Source: Spongilla lacustris (lineage: Eukaryota > Porifera > Demospongiae > Spongillida > Spongillidae). Taken from it: a DNA stretch of 64,000 nucleotides. This document shows, one piece after another, positions 22,730 to 35,989 of the stretch. Under the pieces are notes generated by a model. That model had not been told where the DNA came from and made no database searches. It saw only the letters and a program-made list of their open reading frames with translations. How positions within the stretch are numbered: the first letter of the stretch is position 1; each line of letters opens with the position of its first letter. The stretch spans positions 6,137,642-6,201,641 of the forward strand of contig OX442422.1 of NCBI GenBank assembly GCA_949361645.1, in the 5' to 3' direction. The position numbers and the translations under genes are program-made.

Positions 22730-23659
22730 CTGGAGTGGGTAACATATACAAGTTATGCCACACAGTACAGTAATGGCTCACTTATACATAGAATTCTCAA
22801 CTCACACATATGCGAAAAATGGGGATCATTGGCTAAAAGTGGGGAACTTAATTGAACAACAATTCAATACTTTATATATATACACAAGTAGTGGATAAAT
22901 GTGCCCTAGTATTTTTGGAATACAAAGGTGAATGGTTTATTGCAAAAAAGGGATGAGGGAGAGGTGGCCAATTTATAGTCATAACTGTTTTAAAGCCAGT
23001 GTCATAAAGTGTCTTCATTCAAGGTGCAGATACATGTTCATATAGCAATATAACCAAAAAACACTCCCCTCCCTTTTATTACAATATCATATTATTCATA
23101 TATGGAAATGTGATCATTTTGGGGTATATCAGTCACTGTAACATGAAATTATAAATGTTCTCATCAATGTCTACTTTTGAATTTTGTTGTCGCTATTTTC
23201 AGCACGTATACATGTATATTTATACCTCACAATTTCAATATATGCATGTACATGCCCACACTTCATTGCATTCAATGGTTATGTACAGAAAAGCAAACAA
23301 TAGATTTCCAGAAAATGCCCTTTTTGCATTGGGGTCAAACTATTTTCATTTTGAGTGAAGTTGGCTTGCATCCCATACACAGTTTAGTGCCATGGGGTGG
23401 GAATTTGTGGGGCACCATGCAATCAGATTGCAGGCATACTAATTAGCGTTTATAGTAGGTGTTTTCTAATCATGGGATGGATTTTTGCTTATTAGATCAA
23501 GCTTTAAATATAGGTTGCAAAATTGCCTGACAACCTTAACATATAAATATAGCCCTCAAGTGAACACCCCACTCCCTCCTCTTCAAACCTTTTCTTAGTG
23601 TTATGTTACTGATAGCTGCATTATTCATGTAACATTCAATGCACTACCATGTAACTCAC

Positions 23660-23761
23660 AACATTCTTTATGTTCACATCCATACCAGGAGTGGAAATGA
23701 GACGTTCCATACAAGTAGTATGGCCTCCCTCTGCAGCAAGGTGTAAAGGAGTACAACCATG
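23660..23761 (-). CDS. Ankyrin repeat exon 7 (right arm)
   Basis: Mirror of 8300-8401. Confidence 0.84.
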
Positions 23762-24188
23762 CTGGAGTGGGTACAACAGTTTAGTCAACATGGTGGGTAC
23801 AAAGTACACGTATTGTTGTCATGTGCTATTTTCAACACCTATAATATTTCATTACAAAAGTATGTATATTATGGTGTCTGTGCCAATATTAACTGTTATG
23901 GTCTGATATCCCATTGGGTTCATACATGTACATCACATATATTGTTCACTGGAGCCAATTTGATATGGTTATTCTTTTACAAATGTACAGCAACCCAAAC
24001 AACAACAAACCCCCCCCCCCCCCCCCCCCCCCCACATTTTACTGTTGTTCAGATAAGTGATTATTACTAGGAGTCTAGTTGTTTTGCATCCCATAGATGT
24101 TTTTGTTAATGCCAATTAGCATTTATGGTGGGCATTCCTATCATGGGATGGCTTTGTGTTTGGTAGAACAAGCCACCATGTAACTCAC

Positions 24189-24290
24189 AACATTCTTTAT
24201 GTTCATATCAATGCCAGGAGTGGAAAGGAGACGTTCCACACAAGTCGTATGACCTCCCTCTGCAGCAAGGTGTAAAGGAGTATAACCACG
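24189..24290 (-). CDS. Ankyrin repeat exon 6 (right arm)
   Basis: Mirror of 7771-7872. Confidence 0.85.
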
Positions 24291-24730
24291 CTGGAGTGGG
24301 TACAACAGTTTAGTCAACATGGTGGGTACAAAGTACACGTATTGTTGTCATGTGCTATTTTCAACACCTATACTATCAGGACCTACGTTAGTAGGTCCTA
24401 TGTAAGATTTGAAGTGTGATGAATACGATTAGCAAAATACCCGATTCCACTATTGGTTATCCCCTTACAAATGTACAGCAATCCTGAAACAAATGATATC
24501 CAAATAAGAACACACATTTTACTGTTGTTCAGATAAGTGATTATTACTAGGAGTCTAGTTGTTTTGCATCCCATAGTGATTTTTTGTTCCAAGGTACACA
24601 AATTTGAGTGGCATCATGTAATCAGATTCCAGGCATGCAAATTAGCATTTATGGCCGTGGGCATTCCTATCATGGGATGGCTTTGTGTTTGGTAGAACAA
24701 GCTTTAGATCTAGGTAGAGAAACGGACAAT

Positions 24731-24941
24731 TTTAATGTAGCTCTAAAATAATAATCAGTGATTGTCATTATATATACTTGTGACCTCTGGAGTCTCAGCG
24801 GGTAAAGGACCCACTAAATCAATACCTACTTGATACCAAGCATAATATTTTACAAGCATATTGGATTCCATGGTGCATGTTGCTTCCAAAGCTTTAATTT
24901 GTTGCATTGTTCCTTTGACAAGGGTCACAAGTTCTGCCGCT
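24731..24941 (-). pseudogene. Retroelement integrase fragment (right arm)
   Basis: Mirror of 7120-7330. Confidence 0.7.
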
Positions 24942-26033
24942 CACTAGATCCTGTTCAAACTATTTTTAGTGTAATCATACATGTACCTGTGTTGTTGCAT
25001 TGTTAGCTTGTATATAGTAGTCGGCTAGGGATGCTCTACAATAAGAGTATTGTATATTCCACGACGACTTGTTAGCATCTCAGTTGTAGTTTAATATCAT
25101 TGGTCAGACAGTCTGGTTACATATATTCGTTCAGTAGACCTCCGACAACTGGCCAGCTTTGGAGGACATTAAGTGATGGCTCATATAACATGTAAATCTT
25201 TTAAATGTGGTGCATGATCGATAACAAAGTACGTGTACGTTTTCCTGCCGCTTCGTTCGTGTCAATGATGCATGTATAATCATAGTGTTAAATGGATTGG
25301 AAACAGAACTATGAATCTCATTTGCTACGCAGTTGTACATGTCGTTTCGCAGCTGCCAATTATGCTTGCTATAGACAGAGCATACCCCCAAAGCAAACAA
25401 CTATGCATGGAGTGGACCTTTTGGCAGACTGTATGGAGTGGATCCTATGGCATCATAGATAATAGAATTCCATTATCTATGGCTAGAACGAACTCTTTGG
25501 CAGAAAGCTACAGAGTACCACAGCTTAATTGCAGCTACTATACCATCGCACGTGCAGCTAACGGCTAGTGAGTTGCACCCTATGGCAGACGGCTACGGAG
25601 TAGCACACCAAAGCAAACAGTTACTCCCTTGTCATGTTCACCATGTTGTAGGAAGTTCGTAAAGGGGAAGGGTCTGCAGGGCAGGGTTGCCGAAAGTCAG
25701 GCCGGGGTCCGGCCTGACAGAGCCCCGACCTGTAAGATCGGTTTAATACGTATTATTAATATATTTAGTTTATTAACCTTAATTTAAATTTGATCGCTAC
25801 GCGCGCGTAGGATGCTGCTTCATGCGGATGCTGCCTGTGCATCCACTTCAGCTACTCCCGATCTTTAGATGCAACTCTTATTTATGTTAAAGGTTCCCAT
25901 CAACGTCAAAAACATGACTCTACCTCCATTGTTTGGTCGCATTTCAGTCCATGCCTCTAAGAAAAGGCATGATGTGATTACTGCCACAAGCTCTATGTCA
26001 GGGAGCACTTAACTGTTGTTAGGCATCGATCTA

Positions 26034-26082
26034 CTAGTTGGGCGTGGCCCGACTACAGCGTAGTCGGGCCACACCCAACTAG
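26034..26082. repeat. Hairpin, 24-bp stem (right arm)
   Basis: Mirror of 5979-6027. Confidence 0.85.
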
Positions 26083-26838
26083 GCATATACAATGACACGA
26101 CAAAGAGCAGCCGTTCAAGCTGTGCGGTCAAAGTGATTTCTTCTTTAATTGCTTTGGCCCGCAACGAAAAGCTCAATTTGAGCCGTATCTTACAACGAAA
26201 TCGAAGGTTCCCCTTTAGCAAATAAACGCCATACGCATGCGTGCCTTGTGGGCGGGTCCCGGCCTGTCAGGCCAAGGTCCGACCTATTCTCGTTCCCAGA
26301 CCCACATACGGCAGTAGCGGATGGATTACATCACCGCTACGCGAAAAGTGGGTCTGGTGAAGTCCTGTACTCAATTTGCACCAGAATGTTGGCGCAGCAA
26401 TCAGATTTGAGGTATGCAGTAATTGCATTCTCTCGAAGTTATTGATAATTGCGATGGTGACGGAGGATGTACAGCGAACGATCAAATGAGCGGGTGAACG
26501 TATGAGTTATTCGGCACTTAAGTTAAAGACAAACAGTTCCGAATCATCGTAGACGTACACTGGATCGGGATGTCTTCGTATGTCTTACAATTGGGCATGG
26601 GAAGTCACTTTGTTAAGCCGTTCTGCCTTGGGTATTTGACGCGCGATCGAAGAAGTACAACGAGCGAAGCGTTGTTCGGGAACTTCTGGTCCTTTCTCCT
26701 CTGTTAGTTGCGTTAATTAATTATTTAATTAATTAATTTTACTCATTCATAAAATACGTCACTGCATTCCTCCCGACGTTGTGTAACAATGTTACGTAAT
26801 CGCGGGACAGAAATTTGTACAGGACTTCACCAGACTGC

Positions 26839-28565
26839 ATACCGTAAAATCGCAATTAAACGCCGCGGCTTTTAATCGGGACAGAATCAGCTTACTAGTG
26901 AAGTATCTTTTGAACGATACACAGCAACTTCAGCAGCTTTTGGAAATGCAATTTCCAATGTATATTGCATGTATTTATCTGTTGCACGTTTGCTCAAGTT
27001 CCACTCAGGGTCGTTTATCTTGCTCGCCACGGATGCGATGTAACGACATTTGTGCCCGTTGGGATGCGTGCTTTTTTATAGCGTGCGTTCGCTATACAGA
27101 TACGGTAACTTCCATACGATCACCTCTCGGCGTTTAAACTTATAACAATCATTCTCTCCCGAAGATACAGTCGTTTAAAACAAGTAGGTCTTTCCCGCGC
27201 TCGTTTGGCATCTGATATATTAAAATTACTAATGTTGCCGATAATAACTCATCACATGACCAATAACGTTACACCCGTAAAATCACTGCATGTTTCACAA
27301 GCAATAACTGAAACCAGTCCCCAATTCACGCAATGCATCAGTCATGTACATGTATAATTTGCAGCAACAGGTAAAAATCGGATGAAGTGCTATGATAAAC
27401 TGTTCGTAGATCAGCATCTCCAAGCCTAGAAGGGGGCATGCAAGGTTCGCGGATCGCCAACGAATTTGGTACTGATTGATGAGTAGCTGGATGGCAGAAG
27501 GCGAACTGCCATGAATTCCTGCAGGGCGAGCTCCTTAAAAACAGCTGATTGTACAGTGTGTGGTTAGTGCGTGGGGGGCGATAACAATGGAGACAATTGT
27601 GAGGTCATTTGGAGGTTGTGGTATTAAAAAAAAAAAACAATCCCGACCTTATTTGCTGCATTTTATTCCATTTCGGAAAAGCTCAAGCTAAGTCAAGGCA
27701 TAGGCACAGATGATTCAGATGCAGATGATGATCAATGCATGGTCCAGCTGCGATGAAGAGGATTATGGTGACATGGACGGTCATTATGCATTGAGGTGGA
27801 TGTTGATTGCAGTTCTTATATACCGCAACCTCTAAATGACCTTACTATTGTCTCCATTGTTACTTCCTCCCACGCACTAAACACATGCACACATGCACTG
27901 ATGATAGAGCTCGCCTCAGTTGCCTGCAGGAGTTCATGGCAATTCACATTCTGCCATCCAAGTACCGGTACTTAACAATGCCAAATTATTTTGCGATTGA
28001 ACGCATACTTTAAAATTTCAAGGCTTGGAGATGATGATCTACGAACAGTTTATCATAGCACTTCTTCCGATTTTTACCTGTTGCTGCAGATTATACATGT
28101 ACATGACTGATGCATTGCGCGTGCGTGAATTGGGGACTGCATGGTTTCAGTTGTGATGAGTTATTATCGGCAATATTTAGTAATTTTAATATATCAGACA
28201 CCAAACGAGCGGGAAAGACCTACTTGTTTTAAACGACTCTAACTTCGGAGAGAATGATTGTTATAAGTTTAAACGCCGAGAGGTGATCGTTTGGAAGTTA
28301 CCGTATCTGTATATAGCCAACGTACGCTATTAAAAAGTCGTTACATCGCATCCGTGGCGAGCAAGATAAACTACCCTGAGTGGAACTTGAGCAAACTTGC
28401 AACAGATAAATACATGCAGGATACATTCATTTGCCAAAAGCTGCTGAGGTTGCTGTGTATCGTTCAAAAGATACATTTTAATTTCCAACAGTAACAAAAA
28501 TTTCACTAGTAAACTGATTCTGTCCCGATTAAAAACCGCGGCGTTTAATTGCGATTTTACGGTAT
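26839..28565. mobile_element. Nested foldback element (right arm)
   Basis: Mirror of 3496-5222, with the same internal arm-to-arm mismatches. Confidence 0.85.
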
Positions 28566-29624
28566 TGCGAATGCATATCAGGCTGGGGACGAGACTAGGT
28601 CCTACCTGCCAGGCCAAACTGTAAGTCCGGCCTGGCAGGCCGGGCTGGCCTTCGGCAACCCTGCTGCAGGGCACAGCGCTGAAGTGATTTATGTTGCACA
28701 TCATTGTTGCACTACTGTGCTTTTTCTTTCCTCGTTATATTCCTTTTTCCTATTATATCTAAATCTATAGTGTTTTTTGGTAAATTAAATATACCATAGA
28801 TAATACTCTATTACCTATGAATATACATAGCACTACATCGATTAAAAAAATAAAATAACGAGATAGGAGTGCACTGTATATATAAGACCTTTATATCATC
28901 AAATACCACGATGTTTTATCTCTATGATGCGATGTGCCTATATATTTATTATACCCAATCAAGTGTATTGTCGCACGGGCTACCATGAAACGTATAGAAG
29001 GAAGGCTCTACGGTAGCCTACGGAGTACGGTACTAAGCGCACAGTCCCACAAAGCGTTTGCAGTCAATAGCAGGCTAACACAATTTATTTAAAATTGGTA
29101 AAATGTTAAAAAGGATTAAACCCATCGTAATCTACGTTTCTCACTGGTTGAACACAACCAAAGGGTACGGATAAGTGTAAAACTCGTTAACTTCTCTACG
29201 GCCACGCCCCAAATAGTCGAAACACGGATTGTACGTCAAGTTCTATTGAACGTCAATGGATCACGTGAGATGTTTCCAATCCATTACTCTAATACCTATG
29301 ATATACGCCTCCCCATACAGTAAATTTGGCGCGAATCGAGCGCAGAAAACGTATAAACAAACTTTGTTCAACTGTATCTCCGTAACGGATGGAGTAAAAA
29401 TTAACGAATAGAACAAACCAATAGCTAAGGAACCTCTTTACATGTACCTTCAAACCGAATTTGAAGCGATTTGATAACTCCTTCCGAAAGTTATGGTATC
29501 AGACGTTGCAATACTTGCAAGACGATATACAAATTTGGTTGGCACATGCACAATGTAAATATATGTATCTGTAAGGAACATGCGTCTGCACATACAAAAA
29601 CATTACATGGAACAAACAACTCAC

Positions 29625-29726
29625 GTTATTCTTAGTGTTCACTTCAATACCAGGAGTGGAAAGAAGATGTTCCACGCAAGCAATATGACCTTTCTCTAGT
29701 GCAAGGTGTAGTGGACTATCACTCCA
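29625..29726 (-). CDS. Ankyrin repeat exon 5 (right arm)
   Basis: Mirror of 2335-2436. Confidence 0.83.
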
Positions 29727-30440
29727 CTTGAGTTGGTACATGTACATGTATAATAATAGATGAGTACACTGCTTTAATAAATGGTTTACAACATGAATGC
29801 ATGATACAGTGCTAATTTTTTTGTAATCGCAATCCATGGCTGAAATACAACATGCTCAGCTAGCCTTGTACCAAAATGTGATAGGGGTCATGGCATACAT
29901 GTACACACTTTTGCAAGCAATTTCAATGCTTCTGTCAAATAGTATGGGTATTTTATCTTGATGGGGTATCGAGCCTCAAAAATATAACACAGAGGTAGTT
30001 CAAAACACCTTAAAATATTTTTGCCATAGAATGGCCCGGTGGTATGAAGTATTGAAAATAGGAAGTCAATAGAGTCCGGCAACGATTCAAATGCTATAGC
30101 AATTCCATTAATTTTTTTCTCAGAAACTGTCATTCATAGTTATATATAGCCATCAATGTCTCTGTAATAGTTTAATGTAGTTGGACCATTTTCCTATGTT
30201 GATTAACTACCTCAGTTTTTTCAAATACTATTGATGAAGTACCCATTGCCACTGATGTACACTAAGAGTCATGACTCGAAAATTTACATGTACATGCTAA
30301 TTGAATGTGTGCTAAATAAATTGGTCCATGTAAACACCTCCATCAAACATCATGTGACCTGGACCCATATACTTGTATTAATTTTAATGATAAACATACA
30401 TGTATAACAAAATATCCCAAAATCAATATGGCTGACTCAC

Positions 30441-30545
30441 CCGGCCTTTCAGATTCACATCAATACCAGGAGTGGAAAGGAGATGTTTCACGCAAGCAAT
30501 ATGACCTCCCTTTGTAGCAAGTTGTAATGCAGTATCACTGGCACC
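30441..30545 (-). CDS. Ankyrin repeat exon 4 (right arm)
   Basis: Mirror of 1516-1620. Confidence 0.85.
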
Positions 30546-30624
30546 CTGGAGTGGGCACAATAGTTTAGTCAACATATACAATGTGTACATGGTGACATTG
30601 TATATGTACACGCGCACATACCAC

Positions 30625-30726
30625 ACAGGCATTAATGTTCGCATGAATACCAGGGGTGGAAAGTAGATTTTCCAGACATGTAATATGACCTCTACTTGCA
30701 GCAATTTGTAATGGAGTATCACCATT
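30625..30726 (-). CDS. Ankyrin repeat exon 3 (right arm)
   Basis: Mirror of 1335-1436, with the same ambiguous donor. Confidence 0.75.
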
Positions 30727-30906
30727 CTGGAATGGGTACAATAGTTCAGTCAAAATATATAAAACATGTACACACACACACTGAAATCACTTCATTGAGC
30801 TATCATACTCTGTACAACACAAGCATTGAGTGAAACAACTTATATGCAAATGCATATGCATTTAAAACCATGCACTCACAACTGTGCAGATCATAGCTCA
30901 TGCAGG

Positions 30907-30958
30907 CTATAGGCTTGCCAGCTAACTAGAAATTTCTAGTTAGCTGGCAAGCCTATAG
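30907..30958. repeat. Perfect 52-bp palindrome (right arm)
   Basis: Mirror of 1103-1154. Confidence 0.95.
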
Positions 30959-31297
30959 ACTAGTGTGGTGAGCTAGGTAATAGCTATGATGATGTAGTAT
31001 GGCACTAAGGTTGACTGTGTGGATTATAAATGAAGAAATACCTTCGTTGTGCACTCATAGCCTCATAATGCCACGCTAGAAGGGAATAAACTTACCAACC
31101 CCTAATCCTGCATCAAATTGTGGTGTAATGTACATTGTAGAATTACCCACTAAAACACGAACAACAATTGAATTGCATGTCACACTAAATCATAGTCTGG
31201 GAACCTGACTGCATCAGTCAGGTCCCCAGGCTAACTTAAACATATAGAAACTTTTTGAATACACCATCTCTTACCATTATTCATTGGACCAACTTAC

Positions 31298-31399
31298 TCT
31301 GTCTGAAATGTTCACATCAATACCAGGAGTGGAGAGGAGACGTTTCACGCAAGCAGTATGATCTCCCCTTGCAGCAAGGTGTAATGGAGTACAACCACT
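31298..31399 (-). CDS. Ankyrin repeat exon 2 (right arm)
   Basis: Mirror of 662-763. Confidence 0.85.
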
Positions 31400-31752
31400 C
31401 TGTTAGTACAAAATATATATATAATGTTTGAGTAATGCACTGTACATGTACATGTACATGATTTTGATGAACATTGTTTAACTTATTGAGACAAGGCCAT
31501 ACTGATCCACTATGCATGCAATCTATGTTGAGACAGTTTCCGACAAAAATGCCCTTCGGCCTTCGCATATACAATATACCCCTCTGGAATTATGTGCACG
31601 TGTTTGCGCTCGATTCGTGCCAACCAGATGGCTTCCCACTGAATGTATGGGTATTATATTATATGTACATCACTTCACATTAACTTGTGACAGTACCTTT
31701 ATTAACACATGTAATGCCCGTATTTAAATAATCATCAGCCAATGGATCTCAC

Positions 31753-31854
31753 ATCATTCTTGATGTTAACATCAATACCAGGAGTGGAAAGGAGGAATTT
31801 CACACTAAATGTATGACCTCCCATTGCAGCAAGGTGTAATGGAGTATTTGCATT
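31753..31854 (-). CDS. Ankyrin repeat exon 1 (right arm)
   Basis: Mirror of 207-308. Because this arm is complete in the window, the ~200 bp upstream are visible and hold no further ankyrin exon; nor did I find one in the 360 bp beyond the arm. Confidence 0.85.
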
Positions 31855-32060
31855 CTGGAGTAGTGGGGGAAATTTACACATGTACATTAACATGGTTTTC
31901 TAAAATCAATATTATAAGTTATATCATGCTGTGTTGGTCATTTGATTTTGGTGTAGCTGGAATAACTTGCTTCCAAGGGCAAATTAATATACAAATAGCG
32001 ACCAAGACAACCTTCATTTGTAAGTATTTCAAAATTACTTTGTATAAAATAAATTATGTA

Positions 32061-32414
32061 TTTTATTTTAATTAAAAAAAACAAAATTGATGGCTTAACT
32101 AAATCAAAAAATGATTTATATATTTTTAACCTTGGATGCTTGCATGCGACTTCAGTAACAATAAAAAGTAGTTCTTAATTTGTACACACAAGGGTATGAT
32201 AATGATATAGTAGTAATAAAAACTGGGTAGATGTTTGATGTGTAATAGAATATCTACTTTTTAATGTATTATTTATGGTTGTAATTTGTTACGTGAGTTG
32301 CAAGTTCGTATATTAATTTATTTTTTGAACCGTCACATCACTGGAAATTCACTCAAAATTTTTACCTGCATGGCGTAAAATGAAGCGGGTGGTAAAATTT
32401 AGGTAACCAAAGAT
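32061..32414. other. AT-rich spacer, nothing recognised
   Basis: Between the palindrome 1 right arm and the next transposon. No gene signal seen. Confidence 0.6.
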
Positions 32415-32421
32415 CGAAAAT

Positions 32422-33573
32422 CAGGGGCGGATACAGGAATTTTTTAAGGGGGGGGCACGGTTAATAAAAGTTATAAGAAAGTGGGCGTGGACCCCAAAAG
32501 GGGGTGGGTGCGGGAGGGGGATATGCCCCCTCCCGCGCGAAGCGCGGAAGCTTTTGATACTATCTAAGTATTAAAGCATTAAAACTATATGTGCTTCATG
32601 TGCAATTAAAAATTGCACTACAAGAAAAGTATTTGCACCGTGCGGTTAGATGAGCAAATAGTTTCGGGCCTAAAATTGTTACGTAAAATGCTTATTTATT
32701 ATTAGCCATAATGCATCATTTGAGTCATAAATAGCATAATAGGGATATGTACTTTCCTTGTGATATAAGGCGCCGGCCGAGGTTGGTTAACTTGGTTTCA
32801 CGCAGCAAAAATTGTAAGAAAATCATATGAAAATCAACGATTGTATGTGCATGCAGGCTGCATGTAATCAGTCTGTATCAGTATGTATAGATGTCAGATC
32901 ACTTGTAAAATCAAGTCTCGATTTGCGGTCTTCTTTTCATTTTTTTTGCTGTGTTCCTCTCCAACCGGCAATAGGCGATAAATATGCATACTACAGTGAA
33001 TATGCATCCGACACAATACATTGGGTACTACAGGCAGAGAAAATATATAATCCTTGCTACAGGTAAATACTAACAACTGTTCTATGTTAACGCAGGACCT
33101 ACAAGTGGCAGATCGACATCAATGTTATGATACCGTCTGCGTAACTGCTCTAGCATCAATCAACCAACCACAAACCACACCCGGTTAGGTATGAAAACGA
33201 TATGCGCTACAAACGCTGTACATGACCGATCAGATCGCTCCGCTATCAGTGTGCGCTTGAAAACACAAGAAAACACTCAGATTATTGAAGAATTAACGAG
33301 TAACGTGCCACGTCATGTGAATATAGTGGGATTTTTGAATTTGGGTGGGGGGGGGGGGGGGGGGGGGGCCAGTCTCCCCGGTGCCCCCCCCCCCCCCCCC
33401 CCCCAGATCCGCCCCTGTCAGTACATGTATCAGCGCTGTAGCTAACCGCGGCACTGTTTCGTGCGGTTATAATCGCACGCGGTACGCAAAATACACTCAT
33501 GAATATTTAATGAGTCGTCGTCCCCCCCCCCCCCCCCCCCCCCCCCCCCGTCCCCCCCCTGGATCCGCCACTG
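32422..33573. mobile_element. Candidate hAT-like non-autonomous element
   Basis: Left end CAGGGGCGGATACAGG and right end CCTGGATCCGCCACTG are inverted versions of one another, each leading inward into a G- or C-rich run. The direct repeat CGAAAAT flanks both ends (32415-32421 and 33574-33580). A second matching end (ATCCGCCCCTG, closing at 33417) lies inside, so this may be two nested or merged related elements. No transposase frame is seen. The 7-bp duplication is one short of the hAT norm. Confidence 0.7.
33347..33404. repeat. G run facing a C run (inverted homopolymers)
   Basis: A long G tract is followed, after about 15 mixed bases, by a long C tract; a third C run lies at 33523-33549. 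Together they could fold into a GC stem and are difficult to sequence. Confidence 0.85.
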
Positions 33574-33580
33574 CGAAAAT

Positions 33581-34332
33581 TGTACCTACATGGAGGACGT
33601 ACAAGTTTGGCAGACAAAAGTGTACCGCCCGGTAATTTTCTCGCGGTACAGCGTGACACTCTCTTGAACTACACAGATACATGTATACACTTATGCAAGC
33701 AGTGACACGCATATGCATGCATTGGCCTACGCGTACAGATACATGTATACATGTATGATGAAATATGCTCACAATGATCATGAAATGCACCTAGCGCTTC
33801 AGTTTTTCGATGCTCAGCCGCTAAGAAACAGCATACTATAATAATGCATTCCTGTGACATGAAGAAGACATGCAGAGCCGTTATCCCCGTTCCACTTCCT
33901 TCTCCCCATCGATCTGTCATCATGTACCATCGTGAAATCAGGGTGCGCATCACTATTTGATTTAAAATGCTTCAAAACATGACTTCTACCCCCAATGAGT
34001 ACGTCACATGCAGTTCATAATATGTTTATTTATTTTTTGTAACGTAACTTAACACGCTTCTATGTGTACTTTTAATTACAATTATCCGTTCAGTCATGTT
34101 CATCACAGATCATCAGTAATTTATATGATGGAAGACCATCCTGAAAGAGCTATACATGATTGAAATTTGTGCAGGACAATTCATTAGCCATAAAAAGGTT
34201 GTACATGCGTGTATATTATACATTCAGTCATAAATGACTCTCACTCCAAGCTATAATCAAAAGCATGTAACATTTGTATGAGTAGAGGGTCATATAAATA
34301 TGAATTAAGGAATAAAGCGTGCAATGTAAATA
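33581..34332. other. Unassigned stretch
   Basis: Contains ATACATGTATAC-type palindromic words near 33680-33760. No convincing coding block. Confidence 0.55.
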
Positions 34333-34731
34333 ATGTTATACACTCAGAGTGCAGAAAGAGGTACATGGATGGTAGAAGGGTGCGGACGATCTCGAATGAT
34401 GGTAGCACATGCCATCGTGAGACCTGTGAAAGGAGACGTCCCACTACATGTACGTGCAGATCTAAGACAGTCACGTTTAAAAAAAGTGCTATCCTCTATA
34501 GCTTCAATGGAGCAATTGGTCGAGGAGCCCAAAACTACTACTTGTGTATCCTCTGTGACCCGAAAACCAGGAGCTTCGTTGCAAGACCAGTCCTTGGTAT
34601 GGGATATGGTCATGAAGGTTGGGAAGAACATTAGCATGGCGGAGAAAGAACGTTTGTATTTGGACACACCACTGTACCACATAGGCGGTTTAAGTGGCGC
34701 GCGAAGACGCCTCGTCCGCGAAGCGGACTGA
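34333..34731 (+). CDS. Unrecognised open frame, 132 codons
   Basis: I do not recognise this protein. It is largely polar and basic, with no signal peptide, membrane segment or known motif that I can see, and ends in a run of Arg. The opposite strand is also open for 169 codons over the same DNA (34344-34853), a sign that neither frame need be real. CG-containing words are common. It may be a transposon scrap or chance. Confidence 0.25.
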   Translation: MLYTQSAERGTWMVEGCGRSRMMVAHAIVRPVKGDVPLHVRADLRQSRLKKVLSSIASMEQLVEEPKTTTCVSSVTRKPGASLQDQSLVWDMVMKVGKNISMAEKERLYLDTPLYHIGGLSGARRRLVREAD

Positions 34732-35989
34732 GGACCAGCCGGATCATTTTTTTTTTTTTGTGCGACCGATTTGGTGCAATGAAAAGTGTCTGGACAGCAC
34801 CGCGGGTGCAATTTGACTCCAGATTCGGCGTCGGCATCGTCGGCGCGAATCATGCCCTAACCCTAAGCTCTAAAGCCCTAAAGCCCTAACCTTATCCTCC
34901 TTTGAATTACATGCCTTCGGCATGTGAGTACATACATGTATACGTAACCGCGTACGTACGTTTATCGTTTATGTATTTACTGCACACACTTATTGCCTCG
35001 GATCATCAAACTGCACAGGACAAGGAGTGGTTTCCTCCAAGTACAGCTAATTTATTTTATTTTTAACCTTCCCGCCGCCTCTGCAAGTCGTCTTATCATT
35101 TAGATATATGGTAACTTCTAACTGTACAATGCGAGTACTGGGCCTGGTGATGACCACCAAGTCAGGAATGTTTAGTGTCGTCATACTTGATCATACAACA
35201 ACTGAAGTACATGTAGGTGATGGGGGCGTATCCCACTTTACCATTTCATCATTTCCTATAAGTCGATCGTGATCAAATATCGTACCTTCATTTGGTGTGA
35301 TTTTGCCATAGCTGCAGTAGACACATATACCAGATCTCACCCACGCCTCGAGCAGCTAGAGCAAAGGAACCGAATTGGGAACACCCCTTACAATGTAATT
35401 ATGAACAATGAATATACTAAATTTAGACCTTGGGCAAAACAATGAAGAATTGTATAGCATCTGGATTAAAGACAGTTGATGTCTCAATGGCAATTAATGA
35501 GGCAGCATTCGTGCTATGGTCTTTCTTCCGCTCTGCCAAAGCTGCAATAGCTCCTGCTTCCTATGTTGACTGTAGCTCATATGAGGTTTGACATGTGAAA
35601 TTCCAGACAAGTGGACACCCTGATTTCCATGGTGTAATCATGACTGAGCTGCATCTGGTCATTTGCCATCAGAGCATGATAGACCTGCAGGCTCCAAAAA
35701 TCGATGGCATTCGAAGGACCACCTAAGATCTATGAATGATGCTGTTTATTGCAGCATGACAAGGTGTAACTGTATGGCCCTCACTGAGAGGACAATTGAG
35801 CCCATGAGAACCTAGCTTATCATTGACTTGTTTATATCACACACTCGGATGTACAATGCGGGAGTGAGTAGGAACAAGTCAGGAAGGTACGAGCATTAGT
35901 TCTGATCAGTGCATGAATGACTTAAGTGAACATTGAGGTCCAGCCAATGCCTTAGATTTAGTGGCAAGATAAGTGGCTAGACAATTAAG
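34732..35989. other. Unassigned stretch with telomere-like scrap
   Basis: At 34854-34893 there are several CCCTAA/CCCTAAAG units, a degenerate short array. The rest holds no recognised gene. Confidence 0.55.

Larger units (their letters stand above)
25682..28663. mobile_element. hAT-like non-autonomous transposon (right arm)
   Basis: Mirror of 3398-6379, including the CCCTGCAG target duplication (as CTGCAGGG at 25674-25681 and 28664-28671). Confidence 0.85.
18074..32060. repeat. Palindrome 1, right arm (inverted repeat)
   Basis: Near-identical reverse complement of 1-13987. At its inner end the RLE element frame is cut in the HALTC segment of the zinc knuckle and abuts the interior of a truncated Gypsy element, so this junction is the rearrangement breakpoint. 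At its outer end the pairing reaches the first base of the window, so the true outer limit is unknown. All left-arm features recur here on the opposite strand. Confidence 0.97.

Noticed and set aside
1..32060. The two arms as two alleles joined head to head
   Set aside because: One substitution in 14 kb is too few for alleles of a typical marine invertebrate, though an identical-by-descent region or duplicated contig remains possible.
33191..33790. Gly- and Pro-rich open frames
   Set aside because: Produced by G and C homopolymers on both strands. Similar frames at 39085-39376 and 48907-49198 have the same cause.
34846..34893. Internal telomere array
   Set aside because: Only a few degenerate CCCTAA-like units; too short and irregular to claim a chromosome-end fusion.
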